Positions 1 to 9,976 of a stretch of DNA of 64,000 nucleotides are shown here, in pieces. Source of the DNA: Membranipora membranacea (Eukaryota > Bryozoa > Gymnolaemata > Cheilostomatida > Membraniporidae); contig OU612074.1 in NCBI GenBank assembly GCA_914767715.1, forward strand, positions 22,802,062-22,866,061. The letters run 5' to 3'. Each line of letters starts with the position of its first letter. Within the stretch, counting starts at the first letter, position 1. The notes below the pieces were generated by a model, which was not told where the DNA came from, did no database searches, and saw only the letters and a program-made list of their open reading frames with translations. The position numbers were made by a program, and so were the translations under genes.

Positions 1-456
1 TCTGCTAAACAACCGAGAGAGAAACTGTTCACTCCTAAATTGGAATGTGTTTCTAACACAATTACCAAAATAAATTCGATTCAATTCAGAAAGGCTAAGT
101 CATCATAAGATTCATCTACGGCGAGCTATATCCTTCAGAGGTCAGGTTGGAAATCAAACAATAATTAAAATATGCACGACCAACTTAAATTTAAACCATC
201 AAAAAAAGGAGAGTTGTATTTAATTGTAGTGGAAATTGGCTGAGAAAATGTGACCAGCTTAAAAAAGAACAGTTTTCGTCCTGTCACCGTGACTAATTTT
301 TAAATAAAGATATTTGAAAAGCTCTTGGTTGGCGCAAACTTCAAACTAAAGCCCTGTGACTTTTATTTAATTCTCCCATCTGGTCTTCCCAAGTCAGCTG
401 AAACACAACGAGTACAGTTATGGCATTTTTAATTGCTACAAAGTGCTGATTCCCAC

Positions 457-540
457 CTTATCAGATAATTTTGTAGTGAGGTCTGAGACCTTGGCTCTGT
501 TATATGGGAGTACCCCTCTGTTCTCACGCTCTGTGGAGAT
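457..540 (-). CDS. Copy A exon 8 of M13-like gene
   Basis: An 84-nt exon (28 codons, phase 0 to 0) encodes the ISTEREN stretch that follows the FET-x-LAN helix in M13 proteins (typically IsxPxxxRR). The acceptor is TATAG and the donor GTGGGA. It is nearly identical to the copies at 23,546-23,629 and 42,973-43,056. Confidence 0.65.
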
Positions 541-901
541 CTATAATAATGAAGAAAATGTCATCTCAACATAGTAACAATTATTGATGAACTAACATCC
601 CCAGCCCATATAATTGGAGTGTTGAAAATATTCTTATAATTTCACAGAATTTGTCAGCATTTTGAGAACCTAGTAGGATGTATTACGATTGGGGCTTAAT
701 CTGCTTTTCAAAAATCAAGGAGCGATTATGTCACTATAATGATAAAGTTTCCTTACGTAACCATTGCTTAATTTTTTCAGCAGTGATTTCTTAACAACTA
801 GTGGCAACCTTGAGAGGCTAAAAATATTGATTAATTTCTTGTAAAATTACTGAGCAATTGTTGGAGAGAGAATAAATATCAAATCCATCAATATGAAATG
901 T

Positions 902-906
902 GAATA
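902..906. other. Deletion junction in unit A
   Basis: Left of here the sequence matches B up to about 23,989; right of here it matches B from about 27,515. The shared bases GAATA sit at the join. About 3.53 kb with exons 4-7 is missing compared with B. The right breakpoint lies inside the right arm of B's inverted repeat. Confidence 0.75.
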
Positions 907-1243
907 AAATTTGGAGAATAAGATGTGATACAGAAGAGCAGCCTCAAACAAAGTCTTTAAATCTTCACCACAGAGTAGATTTTGTGACATGATTTTGCCT
1001 TTTTGAAAGACACCATATTTCAGTAGAATTTGAATTCACAGACTAGGGATTACAGGGGTTACTAGGGACTACAGTGCTGTCATATCTCTAATTTCCAACT
1101 ATCTGATAAGCCCCTTGGTAATTTTTAGTCACTTTTTTAAACCTTATTCTCCTTGCAATTATAAGACAATAAACACTTGTAGGAAAAAAATCCCAAAAGT
1201 TCTCACTTGTTACCTCGATTAAATAAGTTCAGTTTTAACTCAC

Positions 1244-1288
1244 CTGCTTGTGCACAAGCTGCTGTCAAACACACATCAGACCCACTAC
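1244..1288 (-). CDS. Copy A exon 3 (Cys-x5-Cys start of M13 ectodomain)
   Basis: A 45-nt exon, phase 1 to 1, encodes SDVCLTAACAQA. It matches the start of M13 ectodomains, where a C-x(4-5)-C element follows the membrane stalk. The donor is GTGAGT and the acceptor TTTGTAG. The frame is open. Confidence 0.7.
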
Positions 1289-1349
1289 CTACAAATCATC
1301 AGCAATGTAATTAAGTTTCTATGAAAAGATTAAGAGCAAGAAGTGATGC

Positions 1350-1490
1350 ATTGAGGGATCAATGAGATTGATTGAGATGCTCATCAACACACAGGGGTGG
1401 GTTTATGCTACTGGGGCTGGCCATGAAGAGGTTGTAGACTGAAGACCATTGTGTTGTGCAGTGGTACGCACACCACTGAGTGTTGTTTCT
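1350..1490. repeat. Dispersed repeat of unknown class
   Basis: About 140 bp recur at 21,385-21,565 and 27,972-28,110, and in diverged form near 33,505-33,680 and 58,085-58,260. Shared marks are the run AACACACAGGGGTG, a GAAGAGGTTGTA block and a terminal CAGTGGTACGC hairpin half. It sits in the exon 2-3 intron of copies A and B. I could not assign it to a repeat class. Confidence 0.5.
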
Positions 1491-1732
1491 TAACAGATTC
1501 AATTCACAGGAGCAATTTTGTTTGTTTTGAAATAAGGAAGCTCACTCATCACTTTATTTAAATAATTGTAGTTTTGAGGTAGCTCACAGGAGATTGGAAA
1601 GAATCAGAATGGAAGATATCACCGAACCTTGTAGGCTGTTATGAATGGAAGACATTGCAGGGAGCAGGATAGAAACTGTGCCACTCTCCGTGTTAATTAA
1701 CAGATATGAGAAAGACTTGAGTTCAGACTAAC

Positions 1733-1887
1733 CTGCTTGTTGCTCTGCTATGACTGACTTGTTGCATGATTTTCCCCTAGAAGCCACGGCTATAACCAGT
1801 GCTATAGTGATGATAAGAAATACGAGAGCTGCTGCCAAGGCAGCGATTAAGTATTTAGTAAGTATCTTTTTACTCTTCTGTATCAGC
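1733..1887 (-). CDS. Copy A exon 2, type II signal anchor
   Basis: A 155-nt exon, phase 2 to 1. It encodes a Lys-rich cytoplasmic stretch (QKSKKILTKY), then about 25 hydrophobic residues (LIAALAAALVFLIITIALVI), then a stalk with one Cys. Positive charges before the helix predict the type II topology of neprilysin/ECE proteins. The donor is GTTAGT and the acceptor has a pyrimidine tract ending CTACAG. It is nearly identical to 28,348-28,502 in unit B. Confidence 0.75.
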
Positions 1888-2984
1888 CTGTAGCGATTGA
1901 AAGTAAGTAATATTCACCTGTTAGTTTGAGGGTTGAGCAAAATAATAATGTATGGGTTTCATATCTCAAAACTCAGATCTCACTTAACGCAGTTTAAATG
2001 TTTCATCGTTTCAATGTGGGACATGGGCTAGCATATTCATCTCAAAATAATATATTGGTTCTTAATAGATTATATTTTGAGGGTAGTAGCTTATCAAAAC
2101 CTTTGGATATTACTCAGAAGGTATGCCTTCTTGTCTTAAGATTTTACCTATGTCAATGGGAATTGGGCTCATTCATTATGAAGAAAAGTACGGGTGTTAG
2201 GCCATAGATTAGATGCAGACTGAAATGAAACAACATACTCAAATAGTTATTTATAATTTATTTGGAGATGATCTTAGAAACTGATATAGATGACATTGGT
2301 TTCCACTATCATTGAGGGAAGTTTTCATTAGCAGCAATTTAAATTTTTGTGTGAAAATAGATGATTAATTTTGAGAATACAGTCTGGCAAGGGCTATACT
2401 TTCAAAGAAAAAATGGCACATATAGCAGGCAAAAGGATATTTATGTTGTACCCTTGAGGTACATATGCAAAGCGTATTAATAAGTAACTTTGGGGTGCAG
2501 ACAAGCACCTCATGCATCGGAATATTTTAGTTTTCAGAGAAAATGTAGCAAACTCCAGATTGAAATATGTAGCCTCTGTACTCTGCTTCAAGGATACATA
2601 GTATGTATGCCTGATATGTATCCTCTTTAATTCTTGCTACTTTCGGTCATGAATAAAATTTAACAAGGATACCACTGTAATATGGTCCCGGAAGACTGGA
2701 GCATATTTACCCTCTTTTCGGACAGAATAGACAACGGAGACTCTCTCAGAATTATTGCAAAACACCCCCCCCCCCAAGAAGAAAATTGGTGTCATGGATT
2801 CCATCAGATATTTGTCTTAATCCTACTATTTACAGCTGTGACATCATGGAATAATCGTTGGAAAGTCATATCAGCTGAATCTTAAAGAAGCTCGCTCAGC
2901 TTTCGAAAAGAGAAATCTGATTGACCGCCATACATGTTTAAATAATGGTGACATTTCAACGCATGTACTCTGAACTGTACTTAC

Positions 2985-3016
2985 TTTGTTGTGGATGTAC
3001 TGAATTGACCTTCCAT
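2985..3016 (-). CDS. Copy A exon 1, start codon exon
   Basis: A 32-nt coding exon encodes MEGQFSTSTT plus two bases of the Lys codon, with a perfect GTAAGT donor. Joined to exon 2 it leads straight into the Lys-rich tail and anchor in frame, which supports this ATG. The same exon occurs at 29,595-29,626, 46,766-46,797 and, more diverged, 40,801-40,832. Confidence 0.65.
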
Positions 3017-3590
3017 CGCAAATTTTGGTTTGATAAAGTTCTTGTGACCGTATGCCTCCCTCAAGCTGTGTTTTTCTTTCAAGTGCTCACCAAATACAGA
3101 TTCTGGTGTCTGCTTTCATGGAACCTAGGACATGCAGCATTTAACCTTTTGTCACCCAGCTGGTTTCATTGTGCCACAATTTTTGTAATTGATCAGGTTT
3201 TTATTGTCACTTCTTATTGTCTGGTCATTGTTTGGGAATAGCATGGTCATATTATAGTGACACAGTCAAATTAATCAATCACTGATCATCTTTTAGTTAG
3301 TGTTGATAGCAGAAAGAGCTAATGAAAACAATATTATATTTCCGTTGAGGTATTCTCTTGACGGCAAGACAGGGCACTACTACTGAGCTGTTCTATATGG
3401 TAGTTAGGTTGCATTTTAAAATTTAAACCTTGAAGAATAAACTAGTTGTCTCAGATGTCATTTTATGCAACAGACAATGCAAAGTGTCGCTTTGATAGAT
3501 ATCCAGGGAATGGAATCGCTTTAGGCCTGAACACAACTCTCCCCATGGCTTGTTTTATATATATATATACTTTTTTTCTTTCTTATAATG
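3017..3590. other. 5' flank of copy A
   Basis: This is sequence upstream of the copy A start codon, collinear with 29,627-30,240 and 46,798-47,400. It presumably holds any promoter of the gene, but I see no convincing TATA box or initiator. Short ORFs here have no recognisable motif. Confidence 0.4.
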
Positions 3591-3819
3591 TAACATATTA
3601 TAGGGGAAAAAATTATGGGGTGCTTCACGCATTTGTAACCGAAAGTGACGATCAACGCCACTGTATATGTTGTTTGGCAGACAGGGTACTCGCCATAGTA
3701 TTAGATGTTGTTAAATCTGGTGCAGAATTGATATAACAAATGAACACCAAACCAACTGTATTGAGCGAGGCACACCTAGCAAGCTCAGAACAATTGTTTC
3801 GCCAAAACTGCACCTTAGT

Positions 3820-4484
3820 TTATCAAGATATTTATTTCTTTAAGGCATCGGATGACCACCTGCCAAAAGATCTTATTCTTGAGTCAGACCAGCCCTGAAT
3901 GCTAGCCCAGGTAGGGCCACCTCCTCTCAGTGAGTGAGGAGTGACCCAACCCTCTATTTTTGAATCCTTTAGGACATCACAGAACTCTTTTCTGAACTCT
4001 GCTGTTGTGACTTCAAACTAAGGGCCGGCGAACTGGGCATGTCTTTCCCCCTACTGCTTTAATCATAATGCTTGCTGACTCTGCAGAATTCTTGAAAGAA
4101 ATAATGTGCACTTCCATGGCACCCTTGCTAAAACACACATCGCCAACAGACATAATGATGCCCTGCTGAGGATATACAATACTCGCTAAGGCGTAAGAAT
4201 CCATAAAAAGCACAAGATACCATGGCAGAAAAGCGCCTCCCATCTATACTCCCCAAGACCTGCTCTGCCTTAGTGACCAGAGTGTGTAGTTGGTCAAGAG
4301 ATATTGCCTGTGTTTTCTTTTGAGTTCTACCCTGTGAGTTTTTTATACCCCTCAATATTAACTTTAGTTTATGAGTAGCAACGATAACCTCACTGTTCTT
4401 TTTACGCAAAAGAATTTTACTGCTGACACATGTGACAGGATTGCACTGTGTTTCTTTCCTTCTTGTGCCAGGTTTGTGACCCAC
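3820..4484 (-). pseudogene. DIRS-type tyrosine recombinase, nucleophile codon is a stop
   Basis: The first part (4,484-4,128) holds LILRGIKNSQGR and FYGFLRLSEY, where the Arg of GFLRLSE is the first catalytic Arg. Further down in another frame (about 3,950-3,835) lies TPHSLRGGGPTWA, the H-x-x-R box, then SFGRWSSDALKK. The expected Tyr nucleophile after this run (A-x-K-x-Y-I in relatives) is replaced by TAA at 3,832-3,834. With at least one frameshift in between, the recombinase is dead. Confidence 0.65.
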
Positions 4485-4822
4485 AACTCCATTGACGAAG
4501 TAGAGAATATTTTGAGCTTGTTCTCAGAGCAGAATATTTTGTATGGGTTTTAAAATCGATCGTAAGACTTCTTTGAGCCCTCGGATAAAGACTTGTCTAA
4601 GAAGCCCATCGCCTTAGCTCTCAGACCTGAAATAAATAGTGCAGGGAATCTTTTATGTATATTGAGTACGTACTTATACTTCTAAAATAAACATTGCACG
4701 ATAATAATTAATGTCATGTGCTTGCTTTGACCTTCTCACCCCCGCGCTTCACGTCCTGAGGCTCAAAGGTCAATTCCGTGCTTATGATTAGAAAAGAAAA
4801 ATAGATATTATTTTTTGTCACC

Positions 4823-5397
4823 TTACGACCAGTATATATCTTTTGCCTTACTTGGACACAGGTGTACCGGTAAGCTAGTTGGACAGGCAGCCATGGTGGG
4901 AAAACAGAGTTTAAATTCTCTGTTTTTATTTCTGGACAACAAATCTGCAGCTATGTTCTCTAATCCTGGGATATGTCTGGCCACCAGGAGAATATTTTGT
5001 TGCATGCATAGGAGCGCCAAAAGGCGTAGTAGCTTTCTCACAACAGCATCTTTACAATACAGATGTTCTCGAATAGAGACTAGGGCCCCATTATCTGTCC
5101 TGACCTCAACCACTGAATTTGCAAATTTTTCCTGCCACATGTGCACTGCTATGAATATGGGGAACAGCTCTAGAACTGTGATGTTTAAGTTTGTCCAAAG
5201 TTCATCTGCCACACCCCATGGAACCAGGTGTTTCCCCAAAAACCTCCATACCCTATTGATCCTGAAGCATCAGTGACCAGAGTGAAGTCTACAGCCCCTG
5301 CCACAAGATATTGGAACTGTTTACCGGGTGCTAAATAAGACAGAAAATCTCTCCATACAACCAAATCAGATCCGGTCTCACAAGATATATGCCGCAT
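4823..5397 (-). pseudogene. DIRS-type RNase H-like domain, frameshifted
   Basis: The domain is split over two frames. One (5,397-5,185) has TDASGSIGYGGFWG, with the first acidic residue. The next (5,239-4,823) has LELFPIFIAVHMW, with the Glu, VEVRTDNGALVSI, with the second Asp, and the closing block HIPGLENIAADLLSR. These are the conserved stations of the RNase H domain that follows RT in DIRS elements. The frame changes near 5,235 and again upstream near 5,370, so it is a pseudogene. Confidence 0.75.
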
Positions 5398-6290
5398 GTG
5401 ATTTGCTCAGATGACATGATACCCTTTAGACTGCCATACACACTACTGAGGTATGCACGGCCTGCTACTACAAGCTTGGAAAGATGGCAAAGTTTACCTA
5501 GTAGTCTTTGCCAATATTTTACTCGCTGATGATCTTTAGATAGAAATGCATTGGCGTGATTTAGGGAATCTGCTACCTTGGCTTGAGGAATGAATAGACT
5601 GCCCTGTGCAGAATCTATCCCTATCCCTAGAAAGACAATTGTTCTTGTAGCTTCTTCTGTTTTGTGAGCAGAACCAGGTACCTCTACATCCCTGCACAAC
5701 CCTAAGATCCTATGGAGCACATCATTACAAGCATCTGCCCCAGAGGCAACGATGAGAAAATCATGTGGATAGTTAAAAATGTGACATTCGTGATTTTGTA
5801 TAGTGATGAAGAGCCATCCGAGCATATGACTTATCCTTTGGAAAATCTCACAGATGCTCCTTGCCCCCATAGATAATCTAGTATCGATGTAGTATTGGCC
5901 ATCTACCTTAATACCTAAGAACTGCCAATCTGATTTGGTGATGGGAACCATTCGATATGCATCTGATATATCAAGTTTGGCAAAATAGGCCTGGTCTGGT
6001 TCGTTGAGTGATAAAACATGTGTTACTACATCTCTTATGTTACAATATTTAACCTCATGGTTAAGCGTGGGAATATTATCATTTACTGATGTTCCGTGTG
6101 GAGCTGATAGATCAAATATCATGCACCATTTTTCAGAGTTAGCTTTTGGAATTACATAGATTGGGGAAATCATCATGTCCTGGACGGGAAGTTTTTCAAA
6201 AGGTCCAATGATGCGGCCAAAGTCTACTTCGGCGTGAAGTTTTTTTATGAGATGTTCTTGGTTCCTACTTTTTTCTTTAACTGTTGCCAC
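5331..6290 (-). pseudogene. DIRS-type reverse transcriptase, catalytic YxDD lost
   Basis: The ORF is open for 319 codons. Motif A reads FAKLDISDAYRMVPI, with the catalytic Asp. Motif B reads MGARSICEIFQRI. The later motif reads VFLGIGID. Around residues 30-80 it has the GPFEKLP...VIPKANSEKWCMIFDLS block typical of DIRS/Ngaro reverse transcriptases, ending in SVNDNIP. Motif C should read Y-x-D-D-F-L but reads YPHDFLI, so the first of the two metal-binding Asp is His. The ORF runs out of frame into the RNase H region near 5,370. The Met start is uncertain because these elements often make a longer polyprotein. The copy cannot be catalytically active as it stands. Confidence 0.8.
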
Positions 6291-6815
6291 TACTTGAGGA
6301 CTGAGGCAAAGGCGAAGTTTGAACCCATTTCTGAAACCATTGGCGATGTACCCCTAGCCAGGAAAGGCCTCGATCATCCCCAGTAATTTTTTTACACAAG
6401 AAAAGAAAATCGTCAACATGTCGTTAATCAGCATGGTAACAAAATTGCATCTATTTGTGTGATTTACAATCTTTCGCAGAATGACTACCCCTACACTGTT
6501 TACACTCGTGCTTATAACGACAATTTGTTCTTTTACACCCAAATGCTTGGTACGCAGAAAGCCTAACTCCATGGAAATCTCCTAGAACACATACCTTCAC
6601 AAAAGATGATGATGCCTACAATAGAAATGTTACCCGTGACATATGGATATGTAATCCTAATGATAGCCCTATGTTTTAGTAATTAAGTTGATTAGTGGGA
6701 TCATACAGGTAGGAGATGGCAAGTACCCTTTTTCAGCAGATACGTGCTTCCTATCAGTTTTTTTGGAAAAATTGTTATGTGCTTTCTTAGTCCAGAGTCG
6801 ACGGTGACCAGGCCC

Positions 6816-7808
6816 CAATATATTCATATTTACAAAAATGAATACGTCGGAATAGCGCCATGTCAGGCATTTAATAAGCAATTAAAACTTTGCCAGGAAC
6901 TGTACCATCTTACTGTAAATTACTCATTACTGATTTCAATTAGGGCAAAGCGTTTGTAGTTGTAGGATATCGACATCCCTTGATTGAAATACCCTCAAGC
7001 TCTTTCAGGCCATTTTGACTGTTGTACTTCATAGTATAACCTCCGTTACTAACTCATCATTCAGATTTTCTTAAGCAGTTAGAAATGTACAATACTTACC
7101 TGCTGTTTGCACTGCTATGATCAATTTGCTACTTGACTTTGCAGAGCATTCTAGTACTAATTGAAAACAAGATGGCTTTTGAAAAAGCAACACTGAAGTA
7201 CTGAGAAAATATCTTTTCCCTCTTCAGGCCACCAAAAACATCTAACCTCAATAATAACGAGTACAAAAGTCAAATCGCCATTGAGTGAAAGCACAATCTG
7301 ATAAGACAGTTATAAGTTGCAATAGATCGCCTCTCAGTTTCAATGGGTTAATTTGGTGATGGGGAGAAAAATATCTCACTAAACTAGATTATCTTTTGTT
7401 GTTGCTTTTTTTGTATTTATGTAGAAATATTGTAGTTTGATCTGCGAATAATCTGCTGGAAAATTTATCACAATTGATATCTATTTAAATATCTATATTG
7501 AACTTTACTTTGGTCAATACTCATTCGTTGAGATTTACTTTTACAGAATAGGTATACCCAAAGATTTAAGAAGGAAAAACATCACAAAGATGTAAATGCA
7601 CAGTTCATGATAGATATAATTTCGAAGATCTCTCATAATGTGAATTTGATAGAATTGATCGTTCCTGTCATATAGGGTTATGAAGGGTTAATTTTGTTAC
7701 TGGAAGTAGTATTTCTCACAGAACTGGAATTGTTACTGCTTCTGCATTTATGTAGGAAAAATGCTGTATCTCGATCTGCTGATAAAATGTTGAATCATAT
7801 ATGACAAT
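6816..7808. other. Non-coding paralogous sequence with an exon 2-like relic
   Basis: Collinear with 30,265-31,190 and 47,430-48,275. The only gene-like piece is at 7,100-7,160 on the minus strand, where a degenerate copy of the end of the anchor exon (ECSAKSSSKLIIAVQTAGK) ends at a GTAAGT donor. The equivalents are 30,583-30,650, where the donor is damaged, and 47,723-47,790. Confidence 0.4.
7804..7808. repeat. Target-site duplication ACAAT, left
   Basis: A five-base direct repeat immediately left of the 5' LTR. The partner is at 10,197-10,201. Unit B has a single copy at the empty site (ATATGACAATCTAGA). Five bases is usual for LTR-retrotransposon integrases. Confidence 0.9.
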
Positions 7809-8028
7809 TGTGGAGTTGTCCTATCATAAGGTTTGTTGTCATGTTGTCATACATGTACTTTGTACATGTATCTTGGAGTTGTCCTCTCTGCCCTGACCTA
7901 TATATGACAGAGACTGACTTGACCGTGACCTTGATTGAAGAGACACACATGAGCACTTGTCTACTGACTTTCATGGTGAGTGGACTGCCTTATATCTTGC
8001 CATCCTGATAGAACCCAACTTCGCAACA
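7809..8028 (+). repeat. 5' LTR (220 bp)
   Basis: Begins TG and ends CA. It contains a TATATATG at 7,899-7,906 that could be a TATA box and a perfect stem TACATGTAC/GTACATGTA at 7,850-7,870. The GGAGTTGTCC start is repeated internally near 7,875. It differs from the 3' LTR only at 8,023 (G instead of T). The short ORF across each LTR is not a gene. Confidence 0.9.
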
Positions 8029-8042
8029 TGGTGTCAGTTGTG
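8029..8042 (+). promoter_or_regulatory. Primer-binding site, probably tRNA-Leu
   Basis: TGGTGTCAG directly follows the 5' LTR. It is complementary to a tRNA 3' end of CTGACACCA, as found in leucine tRNAs. Only about nine bases fit clearly, so the tRNA identity is inferred. Confidence 0.65.
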
Positions 8043-8444
8043 AGATATACTTAGGAGAGGTGAAGGTGAAGTGCTAGGAGAGGTGTAGAGGAGAAAGAGA
8101 GGTGTAGAGGAGAAAGAGAGGTGTATAGGAGAGGTGAATGAGTAGGAGATAAGGTGTTATTGAGGAGAGGAGTAAGGAGAAAAAGGTGTGTAGAAAAGGT
8201 GTTTAGGTGAGTTACTAACTAGGAGTGGAAAGCCCTAGTTTAGGTGAGGAGGAAGTGTAGCCAAGGTGTATGAGAAGTGAAACATCCAAAAATCAAACAA
8301 CAAAAGATATTTTCCTCCATCTTTGTTCACAAATTTTGGCTGGAAATTTGAGTAAAAGTTTTCTTTGTGTTCTTGAATACAATTTGAACTTGTGTCGCTT
8401 GAGTATACCCTAGCTTACTATTGTATAGGTTGTACACTGGTGCC
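8043..8444 (+). other. Gag leader, purine-rich
   Basis: This 5' untranslated leader is dominated by G and A. It holds a 19-bp unit, AGGTGTAGAGGAGAAAGAG, twice in tandem near 8,090-8,130, then looser variants. Retroelement leaders commonly hold the RNA packaging signal; a packaging role here is inference. Confidence 0.5.
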
Positions 8445-9707
8445 ATGGCTAGTATCTTTGCTAGTCTACCTGTGTTTGTTGTAGACTCATCCAATGTCCA
8501 TGGGTCATTTAAGCGGTGGTCTGTTGAGTTTAATCTGGCTTTAAGAATGAAGTCGATTGAACTTGGCTATGACATCGAAGAAGTGACTACTGGCACTGGT
8601 GGTTCTAGAGTTACCGAAAAAGTGAGGGTGCCTCGCTTCGGTGAAGATGCAAAGCTGGCGTCTTTGCTCTGGTGTATGGGCAGTGATGCTCGTGAAGTAG
8701 TGTCATCGCTTGGTGTTGACTTGTTTTCCACATCTTTGGAGTTCTTAGATGTGTGGAACTTGTTGAGAGAACACTTTGAGCATGACGAGTCTGAGTATGT
8801 TAAGTTGGACAAGTTTGTTACCTGTCAACAACTTGACAATGAAGATGAACGCGCTTATCTTCTGCGTGTTGAAGGACTGAGTAGGCAATGTGATTTCTCC
8901 GGTGGCAATGTCAGGGAGAGATTTGCATTGTTGATCGCAGTAAGAGGTTTGCGTAACTCAAAATTGAAGTTTGAGATGATGGCTGATGATGAGTTGAACT
9001 GGGTCAAGATCAACAAAGTTTTAAGGGCAAGACTAGCTGCACAAGAGTCTTTGAATGCCTTAAATAGATCAGACCCGACTTATGCGCTGTCAGAGAGTAA
9101 ACAGGTCCCTGCTAAAATACCTGTTAAAGTTGAAGTACACGCTGAGTCTAGTGTAGTTTGTGATCCAATCAATGTTGTACCAAATGTTACTGTTATACAG
9201 GCGCATGTTGGTGAAGTGAAGTGTCGTCCTCACCGAGAGAGAAGTGATGAGAGTAGTGTAAGTAATACTTATCATGATGCTTATAACCATTCTAATCGAG
9301 GTTCTGACAACAAGAGATTTTGTAGTGACAACCATCGTTATAATGGTGATGGTGGGAGTGATCATGATGATTACCCTTCACCTGACCGTGAAAGGAGGTA
9401 TGTAAGTCATAGTAGTAGTCAGCATTCTGGCTGTTATATCTGTCATAAAAATGATCATATTGCGCGTTACTGTCCTGAAGGCGGGTGTTTCAGATGTCAA
9501 AGGATGTCACATCACCAGCAGGATTGTACTGATGTTTATAGATGTAGGTTTTGTTTGCGTGAAGGCGTCTCAGCAAGAGATTGCAGTTGTAGAGTAAACG
9601 GGAGCTCAGACCAGAGGTACAAAGAGCGAACTAAAAGACAGTCATGTGATGATCGCTCTCCACCTAGGCAAAGCTCAGGTAGTAGTGATAGTAATTGGCG
9701 GAGATAA
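8445..9707 (+). CDS. Gag-like capsid/nucleocapsid protein of the LTR element
   Basis: A 420-codon ORF. I chose the ATG at 8,445 because it sits in GCCATGG and starts MASIFASLPVF; the open frame extends 24 bases upstream without an ATG. The first half (about residues 20-230) resembles retrotransposon capsid regions, with WNLLREHFEHDE and DEDERAYLLRVEGL-type helices. The middle is Ser/Asp/His/Arg-rich. The C-terminal part has two perfect CX2CX4HX4C zinc knuckles (CYICHKNDHIARYC and CFRCQRMSHHQQDC). A third, CRFCLREGVSARDC, has Val for His. The end is basic and Ser-rich. No protease motif (DTG/DSG) follows. Gag packages RNA into particles; this intact ORF in a pol-less element suggests selection or very recent movement. 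Confidence 0.85.
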   Translation: MASIFASLPVFVVDSSNVHGSFKRWSVEFNLALRMKSIELGYDIEEVTTGTGGSRVTEKVRVPRFGEDAKLASLLWCMGSDAREVVSSLGVDLFSTSLEFLDVWNLLREHFEHDESEYVKLDKFVTCQQLDNEDERAYLLRVEGLSRQCDFSGGNVRERFALLIAVRGLRNSKLKFEMMADDELNWVKINKVLRARLAAQESLNALNRSDPTYALSESKQVPAKIPVKVEVHAESSVVCDPINVVPNVTVIQAHVGEVKCRPHRERSDESSVSNTYHDAYNHSNRGSDNKRFCSDNHRYNGDGGSDHDDYPSPDRERRYVSHSSSQHSGCYICHKNDHIARYCPEGGCFRCQRMSHHQQDCTDVYRCRFCLREGVSARDCSCRVNGSSDQRYKERTKRQSCDDRSPPRQSSGSSDSNWRR

Positions 9708-9884
9708 CTTCCCTCTGTAAATTCTACCCTAGTGAAGAGCTGTTGTCACCTTGTAAGTAAAAATGCTTGTTTTAAGTTGACATCCTATCTGCTTTTCGTT
9801 ATTGCCTGTGTGGTTGCTGACATTTGTCGGTAGTCCCCGTAGTTGTGTGCTAACCCTGAACGTGGGCCACAGAGTATGAGTAAA

Positions 9885-9976
9885 CATCCCTTTCTCAAAG
9901 AAAGGGCATGTGAAGTCTCTCAACCCTGTTAGGGTTATAGAGTATGTGTCAAAAAACCCTTATAATAGTAAGGGCA
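9885..9976 (+). other. Three hairpins before the 3' LTR
   Basis: Three stem-loops occur in a row: CCCTTTCT/AGAAAGGG near 9,888-9,906, AACCCT/AGGGTT near 9,921-9,936, and CCCTTA/TAAGGG near 9,957-9,974. The first and third are each followed by GCATGTG. The third abuts the 3' LTR, where a polypurine tract would be expected; only AAGGG is present. Confidence 0.6.

Larger units (their letters stand above)
1..3016 (-). pseudogene. Copy A, M13 neprilysin-like gene, 5' part with exons 4-7 deleted
   Basis: Four exons of a type II membrane M13 peptidase can be placed: exon 1 at 2985-3016 (MEGQFSTSTTK), exon 2 at 1733-1887 (membrane anchor), exon 3 at 1244-1288 (Cys-x5-Cys) and exon 8 at 457-540 (ISTEREN...). 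Each has GT and AG borders and an open frame. The segment with exons 4-7, present in copies B and C, is missing, with the junction at 902-906. Exon 3 ends in phase 1 and exon 8 starts in phase 0, so direct splicing would shift the frame. Later exons, if present, lie left of the window. M13 enzymes cleave small peptides at the cell surface; this copy lacks the parts that shape the substrate chamber. It is most likely a pseudogene. Confidence 0.7.
3590..6815 (-). mobile_element. DIRS-like tyrosine-recombinase retrotransposon, inactive
   Basis: About 3.2 kb is present in unit A and absent at the equivalent point of B (near 30,240) and C (near 47,400), so it inserted after the units diverged or was lost from the others. 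On the minus strand it encodes, in order, a reverse transcriptase (6,290-5,331), an RNase H-like domain (5,397-4,823, two frames) and a tyrosine recombinase (4,484 to about 3,820). That order and the recombinase define the DIRS group of YR retrotransposons. Frameshifts separate the domains. I did not find the inverted termini, so the borders come from the empty sites in B and C. Confidence 0.75.

Noticed and set aside
7808-8008. 66-codon ORF, repeated as an 88-codon ORF at 9,910-10,176
   Set aside because: Both are the same reading of the two LTRs. No motif, and LTR identity explains the conservation.
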